From Zygnema cylindricum (lineage: Eukaryota > Streptophyta > Zygnematophyceae > Zygnematales > Zygnemataceae): a stretch of DNA of 64,000 nt. The stretch's first letter is position 1, and each line of letters begins with the position of its first letter. Where the stretch lies: the NCBI GenBank assembly GCA_037447655.1, contig JBBHKE010002900.1, positions 186,001-250,000 of the forward strand, written 5' to 3'. The position numbers and the translations under genes were made by a program. The notes under the pieces were generated by a model. It did no database searches, was not told the DNA's origin, and saw nothing but the letters and a program-made list of their open reading frames with translations. Below, in pieces: positions 49,201 to 59,113 of this stretch.

Positions 49201-51188
49201 TTTCTTGGTTTCCAGAACCCTCTATTTTGGAAATCTTAGTAAGGTGAGGAGAGGAGGGAGGGAGCGGGAAGGAGAGGACAGCTTTACAGGGCATCGATTG
49301 AGCATTTTGATGATAACGCACTCATAACTAAAAAAGCAACGTTGGATATTTGTGTTTTCCTTGGGATTACCATTGACTCGAGGAGACCCACTTGGGATTG
49401 TTTGTTTTTTTACATCAGACAATGTTAGCGAGTGCGTTCGCGAAAGGAGATATGCAACGTGCAAAGGCGGTTATGTATCGAATTTTGCAGGTTTGGCTCG
49501 TTCATGGAGAGGGACAAGGAGAGGAGAGTCTTAGATAAATTCACAATAGTAGCTATTTAAACGTTATGTTACATCTGAGGCATGGATGAGTACTGTGGAT
49601 GATTAGTGTGAATATGTCGCAAGGATATTGGACAAGATAATGAGTGGGGATAAATGACATGGCCAGTTTGTTAACAAGAGTGTTTTGTTCATACATTCAC
49701 AATTTGATTGACCTCCCATTTCATACGGTTTTGAGAGTATGTATGGTCATAGAACAAAATTACGACCATCAGGTAGTACATTGTACAAACTATTCATTTA
49801 GTCCATACTATTTTTTTCTTTGCCTTTGTGCGTCACATAAGTCACGTTTTCGTTCGATGCAAAGTTCTGTATAGTTCAAAATTTGGTATTTGCCTGCATT
49901 GCGACTGAACTCTAGTTTTGATATTTATGCTAGTTGGTTTTTTTTATTAATTATTGATCCATTCCTCTTTCTGTTGATACTGTTTCTGATAGTGTTAATT
50001 TTTGTCCCAATTTTGTGTGTTTGGTTGGCAGGTTGGACTTGCTATGGGAGTGCTTATGGCTCTCTTGCTTTCCTTGGGAGCAAGTTCAATTCCGAGGGTG
50101 TTTTCAAAAGATGAAGGTGTACTCGACGTGATGGATGTTATTTTTCCCGTATGTTCTCCCTCCCTTCTCCCTCTCCCCTCTCTCCTTTCCCCTCTCCCCT
50201 TCCTGTTCTCTTTCTCTGTCTTTCCCCTTATCCTCTCGCCCTCCCTCTAACTCTCCCTTGTTAATACCTTTTCCCACATCTTTGTTCCATTACATTTCTT
50301 AACTCTCCCTCTTTGTCCTCTCTCCAGTTTGTCGCGGCCACACAGCCAATAACGTCGTTGGCTTTTGTGTTCGACGGTATTCACTATGGGGCCTCCGATT
50401 TTGGCTATGCGGCTACTGCTATGGTGAGAGGGAGAGGGAGAGGGGCCTAATAGCTGATTGATGGGTGTTAACATTTGGCAGGAATGTATTGACTTCTCTC
50501 TGGTTTGTTTTTTCTCTCTTGGTTGTAAACCATGGGATAGTATTCTTCATTCTATTACCAATTCTTGCTGGTTTCGGTTTTGTGATTCTTTTCAGATACT
50601 CCTTGTTATACCCATTGTTGGTGTACTATTGGTGGCCCCAAAATTTCTTGGCCTTGGAGGAGTTTGGATGGGACTTACTCTCTTGATGAGTGCCCGAATG
50701 TTCACGGGGTTTTACAGGTGAGAGTTTCCCTTTGGGTTATCATTAAATTTTGAAAATGGAATGTATTCCTATCAGTTTCTGTCTTGCATGATCACTTTTA
50801 AGTTGTTTTTTAGGTTTTTTATTCTTTTTTCTCTCCCTTTGAGAGATTCCCTGATTCCCTTGCCTCTTTTTGTTTTGTGGAATGCTCGTGTTCTTTGACT
50901 TGCCCTCCATTCTTCCTCTCCTTTCTACTGTGTCTTTTCCAGATAGGACTTCATTTCTGATGTAATTTGTAGTTTATGATGTGTAATTTGTTGCTGATTT
51001 TACCATCGAGTCAACATTTTATTTTCTGGTTGTATGTTGCTTCTTTAGTGTTTTGCTTGTAGAATGAAATTTAATATAACATCATTTGTTTTTTACAATC
51101 GAAGGAGTGTTTGGGATTGGACAGAGTGGGAACTGCAAGTGGACCTTGGCGTATTTTGCGTACGAAGTCTCCCCCGGAACTGGAATAA
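43207..51188 (+). CDS. MATE-family transporter (plastid DTX/EDS5-like), gene copy 1
   Basis: Exons: 43207-43556; then 43871-44001 (exon 2) or 44360-44481 (exon 3); 44758-44904; 46288-46424; 46949-47084; 47254-47350; 47474-47574; 49007-49170; 49419-49490; 50032-50148; 50328-50423; 50596-50717; 51125-51188. Phases agree, giving 577 aa with exon 2 or 574 aa with exon 3. MATE proteins are 12-helix antiporters moving organic anions or cations, and this subgroup is usually chloroplast-envelope. The Ser/Asn/Lys-rich ~115-aa first exon fits a transit peptide and contains an internal ~54-bp repeat (about 43385-43490). Family blocks: ADPIASLTDTYFIAQIG, PVELAAVGVSVSIFN, NITTSFVAEDEEA, ALASQGVFRGFKDTKTPLY, NVVLDPILMF, GASDFGYAATAM, and the C-end VGTASGPWRILRTKSPPELE. 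The last acceptor (AG at 51123-51124) was chosen because only it restores that family C-terminus. The donor of exon 1 (CG|GTTGGC) is weak but is the only GT before the stop that is shared by both copies. Confidence 0.9.
43871..44001 (+). other. MATE alternative TM1 exon, variant a (exon 2, copy 1)
   Basis: 131 nt, entering with one base (CG+A = Arg) and leaving in phase 1 (ATG G|GTACTT). It encodes AVFNRFQADEVGRD then ALAFPAALMGISDPMVQLTE and AIVSRM-G. It is homologous to exon 3 from the first residues after the acceptor (AVF against TVF) to the shared terminal Gly. Relative to the usual plant sequence it is the more divergent variant. Confidence 0.75.
44360..44481 (+). other. MATE alternative TM1 exon, variant b (exon 3, copy 1)
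   Basis: 122 nt, entering with one base (CG+C = Arg) and leaving in phase 1 (ATA G|GTATTT). It encodes TVFDGDDLGIEM then AIALPALLALAADPIASLTD and TYFIAQI-G, close to the plant plastid MATE consensus for helix 1. A pyrimidine-rich acceptor 64 bp upstream (AG at 44294-44295) would extend it to 44296-44481. That would join exon 2 in frame. Confidence 0.8.
47662..47881. mobile_element. 220-bp MITE in MATE intron 8, copy 1
   Basis: The left end is TACACCGTCAATTGCTATTT and the right end is the inverse of TACACCGTGAATCGTTGTTA. The ends include TA dinucleotides. It is present at the same place in copy 2 (63641-63861), so it predates the duplication. Non-coding. Confidence 0.75.
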
Positions 51189-51390
51189 CTTTCTTACGGC
51201 CGAAAGAGAAGAGACTACCATTTTCTTTGAGACTTCCATTTTCTTTGAGGCTACCTTTTTTTTTGAGAGTACCATTTTCTTTAAGACTACAATTTTCTTT
51301 GAGAGCAGAATTGTTGATATGCTATATGAGAATGTAGGTGTTTCCAGCGTTGCTGAAAATGAGGGTAAAGAGGGTGTCGTAATATTCTAG
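51105..51390 (+). other. possible alternative MATE C-terminal exon with hexapeptide repeat
   Basis: If the acceptor AG at 51103-51104 were used instead of 51123-51124, the same phase reads RSVWDWTEWELQ and stays open to a stop at 51388-51390. It passes through five near-copies of a TTIFFE-type hexapeptide encoded by an 18-bp minisatellite at about 51214-51304. This replaces the conserved family C-terminus, so I regard it as less likely than the main model. Confidence 0.25.
51214..51304. repeat. 18-bp minisatellite after the MATE stop codon
   Basis: Five units of the form ACTACCATTTTCTTTGAG with substitutions, directly downstream of the stop at 51186-51188. Confidence 0.85.
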
Positions 51391-54133
51391 GGAGTCAGAG
51401 CAAACAAGGGCGAATTGAAGGGAATTACTAGTAAGGTGTCGTCTATGGGATCCGATATGGACACATTCTGTTCCTGTCCCGCTTCTATATTGTAAGAGTT
51501 TTGGGCAAATTTTCTTTTGAGAATTGGTATCATAAACTCTTTTTTATGATTTTTGGACGACAAAGCTGCTCTTTTTGTCGTGTGACGTCCGGCGTAGTAA
51601 TATATTTGATAAGGACATATATGCATGAGCATGAATGTTGAAGCTTGATCTTGAAGGTATTCAACAAAAACTGCATTTTGTAGCGCGCTTCCTATCGCTT
51701 ATTTTTTTCCTTGAGCATAGTCGCTAATTTGTGCACATTTTTGTCACTTAAACTAAGTCGTATGTTGTAACCTCTTGTAAAACTTTTCAAAATGGCCTCC
51801 CTATTTTTTTTTGGAAGACTGGATTCTAGGCTAAACACTATGAATGGTTTAACAAAGAAAGAGCTTTAGAAAAATAGTGCGATGGTAAACCACATGAGTA
51901 CATGGGAGCACAGGAAAGAAACAGCCAAAATGTATAGAAAAAACTGTTAGGAGAATTCATCCAGCTCGAAAGCAAAAGGCATTTTGACAGGCCAAATCGT
52001 ATTGATGAAATTGCTATTGTTTCTGTACCCTTTCTCCCTCTCCCTCCCCCTCTCCCCCGTTAGCTTTATGGAAGTTTGATAACCATCTATCGTGTTTGGG
52101 TCCGTCCATTCATAGAAAGACAAACTCAACTATGTTTCTTTTTTAACAGATAAAACAAACATAGATTTAGCTGAAATAAGCGTGTACCGCAAGCGACACA
52201 AGTACCGTTAGTGTATTTTATTCTTTCAAAGGAAAAGGCAGACATGTAAATTGCTAGCCGCAGCATTTTTCGTCGCGCAGTAATTTTTTGCAGCCGTCTT
52301 CCTCTCTTATTTTCTCACCTCTGCGTCTCTACTTCCCACGCTCTCTCTCTTGCCACGTGTCACAATGGCACCAATTGGCATTCGCATATCGTCCTCGTCA
52401 CATTCTCTCACCCGCGCTTCTCTCCCATTTCCGTCACTTGTCCCTCCTCCTATTGTAAACACACGTGACGTCATCACAGGCAAAGCCACTATATTCTCGT
52501 TCCCTTCCCTCTTCTTCCCCCTTCTCTTCGATTTTTTCGCTTTAACTATGCTCCATTTCTCTTTTCCTATCGCTCGTCAAACGCTACATTTTATTTTGTC
52601 GTTTTCGTGTTCTTGTTTTACTTGTGACAAGTGTCGCCAACCGCTCGCGGCTCGCGTTGCGCTCTGGTCAATCTGGTTATAAAAGTTGCCGCCCTGACTA
52701 CTCTATCAAGAGACGCCACGTGTCAAAATGTGGTGAAAACTTATTACAACAACAGCTACCCCACAATGTGCCTTTTATAGTACTTGTGACCCCTTTGTAG
52801 TGACTCGGTTTCCAAAAACAATTGTTGAAAGGTACAAATGTTTGTTATTCGTACATCTAAGGTACATGGAAGCCTTTGTATTGGATCTAAAATTCTAATG
52901 GGGTACGGATAGTTTGAGTTATTTTTCAAAGTATTATTTGGGTTTTTTTTTGTCAAAGATGGTTTGCTGTTTTTTTTTGGTTAGAGGAGGGAAGGAAGAA
53001 AAGGGATTTGGGGTGGAAGGAGCGAGGGGCTTTAGGGATTAAACTATGTTGTTCTCTTTTGTCCTTTGGTTTTGGGTTTTTGTGGTATTTTAATTATTGG
53101 GGTATTTTAAGGGGGGAGGTTTTTGGGTATTAAGGATGGTTTAAACGTTTAAATGTTGGGAATGTAACATGAATAAGTCTTTTTACGATTTTAAGTGGTA
53201 AAACATTTATAGGAAAATATGTTTTTAGGAGTATCACTTGCAGACATTCACATGTGGATGTTTTTCTTTTTATGTTTTTTTTAGGGTTTGTCGCAAACTT
53301 AGTTTCTTTCTTTTGTTTTTTGTACTTTTCCTTCACCTTTGTAATCTCACCGGAACCACACCATCTCCAAAATTAGTGTAAAACATAAACAAAACATAAT
53401 ATAGATTATTTTAATATCTACATAACATATAATGAGGATGTGATAATAATTGTGTATTCTAGCGACATTTCAAGTGAACATTTTCATTATTTTGGAAAAA
53501 ATCCTATACAAAATATGCGAAACACTTAGAATACTAGGCCCATTTTCCGCTCCGTGTTGACGTCATCTACTTTAACATGTTTCCAAGTCCGTACGTGTCG
53601 TTGAAATTACAAAACAAACAAGCTACAACTTTTTCTACGTTCGTCCGTACGACTTTTTTTGGGGGACGTGGCATCCTTTGGGAAAAACGCCAACAATTTG
53701 AAAGTTTGAATTTCCGATCCGAAACATTGTGTTTCGCGTTTTCGGACATAAAAGCCGTGTATCGCTATTAGCGTTTTTTTTTCTTTTTTTTTTTTGGTTT
53801 TTAACCCTTAAGATATCTTTTCGTGAACACTTGTCGTAATGTACACCGCCAATCGCTATTAGCGTGTAGGTTTCATTAGCGTATACAAATAATTACCGTG
53901 GTGTACGCTATTTAAGAATTTGAAAATTTTGGAAAAAATCATACATTCTAAGGGTGGAATTCCATTAGAAGAAAAGTGTGGTTCGTTACTGGACGCCGTA
54001 CAGGATCGTACATATTCGTACCACGCCGTACCTTTTTTTTTTTTTTTGTCAGACGAAAAATCGTTACTGGAAAGCTGGCGGGAAGCTCCAATGATGTAGG
54101 CGTAATTCCTGGCCGTTGGATATTCCACTTTTT
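51391..54133. other. intergenic end of duplication unit
   Basis: No gene recognised. Positions 52340-52730 hold a cluster of plant-promoter-like words: CACGTG at 52354 and 52717, CACGTGACGTCA at 52462, and TATAAAAG at 52678. No recognisable reading frame follows. Positions 52960-53160 are G/T-rich. Positions 53842-53905 carry a short TACACC...GGTGTA element. Positions 53952-54133 look like another short TIR element ending at the duplication junction. Confidence 0.5.
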
Positions 54134-55302
54134 CAATAAATTGGAATGGTCGGTAATCGACCTTCCATGCTAGGAGTTACAGTCAATTTTGTTGATCAGT
54201 GACTGGCCCCTGCTGTACTTGAGAAACGGAGATGAAATACTTTCCCCAAACAACATATAAAAAAAAAAAAAAAAATTATGTTCTTCAAAAAAGGTTGCCC
54301 ATAAAACTTGCCACGTCTTCTCACTAAAAGGTCCAATGAACTTTATTTCGCACACATTAACATCTCACAAAAGCTGCAGAGTGCTGTAACCAATACCAGA
54401 ATGTACAAGATCTTGGATCATAAAAAAATCGCAACAATAAAAAAATAGGAACAACAGTTCACATGACAAAAGTTGGACAATGGGAGAGCCAAAGGTGAGG
54501 CAACCTCCTTTTTCTTGGATCCAAAGCATATAAAGTGTGATGCTAACAAGACGCTTCATATGCCAAACAATACTTATTGCACAACGAGTAGGCCCAAAAT
54601 TGTCTTGGTTCAATTCGGTTTGCACAGATTGAACTGAATTGGAAAAAAGACAAACGCTATCTTCTAACAAAAACAGTGAAAAGACCAGGCTATAGGGAAA
54701 AAATGGCCAAACGTTTTCTTTTGAGCACACGATAAAACCCGTTTCATAACTGAGGTGAACCAGAGATTCGCATCGACAAACTATTAAACAACTAAGCATT
54801 TTTTTTCGAATCGTGAAGCAAAAAACTGCCAACTAATTCTGCATAAAACGATCTGTAGAACAAGGACACTGCTCAGGCTATTCATCCGGCTTCCATAATA
54901 GTACGTACTAATGAATAATACAGATCAACAATAGGATCAATATAATATTCCACCATGCCAATTATTCCACACCAAATTTATTTTAGTCTGCTGCCCCTTT
55001 GCCTCACTTCAAACAGTATTAAAGCAAAACTAGTGGGCCCGACAACAGCTTTGACTGATATGAGAAGTGGACTTGCATTAACATGAACATACATCAATCA
55101 TTATATATGATTGGAAGAAGTGAATAAGTCACCTAACAGAGGCTAAGCCAAATAATCATTCTGTTACAAGTAGTTCGGTATAGCATCCTGATCAGCAACA
55201 TAGCTCAATGCAAAACTCGTGTGCAATGGAAATACTAAGGTTTTGGCAGATCCAAATCTTGGAACGGCACAAAAGAGTGACAACAAAGCTTATGTAACTT
55301 AC

Positions 55303-57680
55303 TCATCTTCGTCGTCCTCGCCGTCCATTTCCTCGTCGCCATCGTTGTTCATTTCATCGGTAAAATTGGGGTCATAACTGAGATACTCCAGTGCTAGGTC
55401 CAGGATGATGTTGCAATGTGGAGCAACATCACGAGGGCAGCGAGTTACAAAACTTTCAAGCGCCTGTCCCAAAAAAAATCATGCAAGTCAGATTCATATT
55501 AGCTGTGACGACACATTCCATATTGTGATTGAGAAAATGAGCTTTGCTGCGAGTTGCCAGAAGCAAACTTCTTTAAGACAAAAAAGAAATGCCATACCTG
55601 AAGACTGTGTTCACGAATTTCATCATCATTTTCAGAAGCGTTCTTGCAATACTGGATAAGTAAAGGCAGGACATCATTTAAATGAGGCCCAAAGCGGTAA
55701 CCCACAGCTCGACTGCATACACAACACAGAAAATCAACCCATTGTAGATACATTCCCCCAATCCAGCAATAGCCAGCTTGAAGAAAATGTGAAGAATGAA
55801 ACAAAAGAGATAAAGCAAGTGTCTTTTAAGAAAGAAACAAATGTCACAGTTAGAAAAATCAGTAATAAAAAAAGGGCATTATGAAAAGACTCACCAAAGT
55901 GCGCCAACCATCTGAATGTTTGTCCTGGTAATGTCTGGTTTAGCAGACTTGTTTTTTAATAACTCGACAATCCTCAAGGTGGCCTGAGCCAACAAATCAT
56001 CAGATATATGGGGAGAGAGGCTGGCTGCGTGGAAAAAAAAACACAACACAAACTTCATATAATTTGAAGCATTTGTAAATGTTGCAGAATGGATCATCAC
56101 CCTGGCAGTATACCATGGGCACCTACTCATGGACGTGCCGGTCCACATTAAAGACTATACAAGAGAAGGCTTGGTAATGGCAGCAAAAAAAAAGCTTAAC
56201 ACAGGATTACTGTGAAATCATACATCCAAAAGTAGAACAATGACAGTGCAAAATCACGGATAAATTATTCAACAAGAATAATTAAGCGCACAAGAAAAAC
56301 AAATGAAACTCTAGTGTATATATTGTGACAAGCGGGCGCTTTTATGCATTCAGTGGTAAATGGACACTTGCACAGTTTCAGAGCTGAACAGATTCCACAA
56401 GGAAGTGACTCCAAAAGGACATAGCTTGTTCTCTTCTACAATACTAAATGCTGCAAGCAACTTGAATTTCCTTTTCAACAAGTCACAGAGTTACTCACCC
56501 AAACATTGAATAGCTCGTTTCCTAAGTCCAGCTCGAGATGAATTTAGTTGGCCAAGAATGGTAAGCATAAGCGTCGCATGGTCAGCCGCCATAAGACTTC
56601 CAAAACGGTGAAGAACATCGCATAAAATATCAAGACACTCGCTCTTGACCTCGAAACTCGTCGTCTGCGGAAATTTCAATGCTGTCAGAAATGTCAAGTA
56701 TTTGACTTTCTGTAGTTGAGCAAAATGGAGGCAACTTTCATCCGCAAGTTTCAAAATTACAACTTGTGTTTTAAGTCAAGTACCATCCAAGTAGCTAAAG
56801 GCAAATGATGCCAAAAGGGCCCTAGCAAACATGTTACAGCTGTTGGTGCATAACTGCAGAATAATTGTAGTTTATCCCGGCGAGTTGTTTCTATGAAAGA
56901 ATTAAATACCTGTGAATCAACACCAGAGATGAGCTTCGCAGGAAGTGACGCAACGACACAATGTGCTACAATTCCAGTTGAAATTTCAGAAACTATGGTC
57001 TTTAGAGCTATACTAGCTATGTCTCGCTGTTGCTCCTTCCCAATAAGCAATTTTTGAACAAGTGCGTCGCATATATCCACCACCTTTGTTTCATTCACCT
57101 TCTTCACCAACGGTGCAAGGCTGATGCACATGGAAGCAACCAAGAAATAATAGAATTGTAAGCTAGGCATACAATCATTCGACAGTGCCGATAGAATACT
57201 TAGAGAATCTTGCCATCAGCAAATTGCCAGGTGATACAGATGAGTCAGTGTCCCATTAACCAACTAAGAACAAATATGTGTTAGCGAAAAAATTAATAAC
57301 ATACACAACCATCTTGACGAACAGCTTAGACATACCATTTCACTGCCAAGCCAGAAATGTCACCAGAGGCGTCGTCAAGCTGCTGAAGCACAACTTGACA
57401 CAACCTTCGCTCTGTGTCTGAATCTGCTTTAAAAGAATCTTTCTGGAGCTCGCTTAAGAGATCCGAGGTACCCATGTATCGAAAATCCTTGTCCTTCGAG
57501 GCAATCTGACAAAAATCAAATAAGAAAAACATCAGTAACTTCATCTTTTCAAGATATTACAGACTTAAATTATATGCCCAATATATAGCATGTAAAATCA
57601 CTGACTAAATTCATGACGACATCTTCAGGTCATTAGAGCCTCACCTTCTCGAACGCATTACTGACTGCTCCACTCCCCAT
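55303..57680 (-). pseudogene. orphan 5' fragment of CAND1 (exons 1-7)
   Basis: Exons 57645-57680, 57336-57505, 56910-57120, 56499-56664, 55895-56024, 55598-55712 and 55303-55463 correspond to CAND1 exons 1-7, with start codon, splice sites and frame intact. Few coding changes are seen (for example NDFLPLL to NDVLPLL). Exons 8-28 are absent because the duplication started in intron 7. Past exon 7 the frame reads GAT GAG TAA, so failure to splice intron 7 would end the protein at once after EDDEDE. That gives a ~330-aa N-terminal HEAT-repeat fragment, whose acidic tail is the natural acidic loop. Whether it is expressed is unknown. Full clamp function is not possible. Confidence 0.9.
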
Positions 57681-59113
57681 GTTTGCAGAAATATGGGACA
57701 CTCAAATATTCTAGAATTAAGTCAAACTTATACCGGAAATTCAAAGTTTCTCAGTAAATCTCATGCTAAAATTGATTTTGAGCATAATCTCGAAACTTTT
57801 CTACTTGACTAGAACGCCATAATCAATGGCCATGTCTCCACGGAAGTGTATGCATATAGACGGAGAGTGAAAGTTGAGAATCCCCGTTCCACAGAACCCC
57901 CTTTGGTGCAACAGTTAATCTCTGTTGAAAAGTTAGTTCTCAGTTATGTGTCGCGTATTGTTTGTTGATCGATATTTCGAAATCACAGGTCAGCTGTGTA
58001 TCGGTTACACAAGGGAGGAATATATCGCGTGACTACACCGTGAATCGTTATTAGACTATAAAATTATTAGTGTCAATAATGAATTAGTGTCATTGATGTT
58101 AACTTGTGTATCAATCCCATTGTGAAAAAAATGTTTAATTGTAATTTCTCTATAACGCTGATTTAGGTATACAGAATCTGCCGTCATTACATATACGTTA
58201 AAATAGGTAGATGTACAAAATCTGACAATCCGTACCACGTCGCGTCCTTTCAGTGTAATTAATCTATAACTCTAATTTGGGTTTGCGAACGCGTTTGTCG
58301 CAAACTCAACTCCACGTTTATTCTAAGCGCAGTTTTGTATGCAACCGACATAAGTTAACTACAATATCCGTACTATTTTCGGTAATCAAGTACAGTTTTG
58401 TACTAGCAAAAACACTCCGTACACCACACTATTCATGAAATAAGTACGGTAATTCCATTGACGCTAATTCACAAGAACCGTATTTAACGTCACGGATAAA
58501 ATAGAATCAGTCACTGTATTTCGGGTATCAATGTCAAAATTTTGGGGCGCCGATATAGAGTACATAAGTCTAATAACGATTCACGGTGTACAGTATTCCT
58601 TTCGATGCAGGATTTCAATCGCAATCGTGATGTCAAGTTTTTCGTACAGGACAGGTACGGCTACAGTATGTTTTAAAATGAAAGGGTGAGTTACCGAAGT
58701 ATATGAGGCGGAAATAGTCTCGCCCTTATGATAAGCTGATAAAGTGCTAAATCGTACAGTACGATCGCTGCCCTGAAACAGTGCCACGTGGTGGCGGGAT
58801 GGCAATGCTTTGTCTCTGAAACGACAAAGCGAAAAGTGAAAAACCGAAAAGCATTTCTTCTTTGGACATTTAGCTTGCTGGTCGGTTTGATTGTTTTTGA
58901 ATTTTGACGCTTTGAACATTCACTTTTACCAGGCACTTTTTTGAAGCTTTTGTGACCACTCTTCCAGTGGCAAAGTGTGTCTACTAATCCGGACTGGGGT
59001 TGAAGTTTTTCTGTGTTCCGATACTGGAAACCAAAGTCATTGCTAGTTTTCGAGGGTACATGATGCCAGGAGTTGGCTAGCCTTTAGCTCATCAGGAGTA
59101 TTCTATTATCTTA
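57681..59113. promoter_or_regulatory. divergent promoter region, copy 2, split by a TIR element
   Basis: Equivalent of 42338-43206, lengthened from 869 to 1,433 bp mainly by the insertion at 58034-58590. One base change turns CACGTC (copy 1, 42886-42891) into the G-box CACGTG (58785-58790). Confidence 0.6.
58034..58590. mobile_element. 557-bp TIR element (MITE) inserted in copy 2 only
   Basis: Perfect 24-bp terminal inverted repeats begin TACACCGTGAATCGTTATTA and start with TA at both ends. Copy 1 at about 42689-42695 (GTGACTATTTCTTACGATG) is the empty site. No transposase is encoded. The exact boundary is slightly uncertain on the right, where CAGTATTCC follows. It is the same family as 47662-47881, but longer and with intact ends, so it is recent. 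Confidence 0.85.

Noticed and set aside
51217-51310. Minisatellite as part of the normal MATE coding sequence
   Set aside because: The conserved C-terminus VGTASGPWRILRTKS is obtained only with the acceptor at 51123-51124, which puts the minisatellite in the 3' untranslated region. It is kept only as an alternative-splice possibility.
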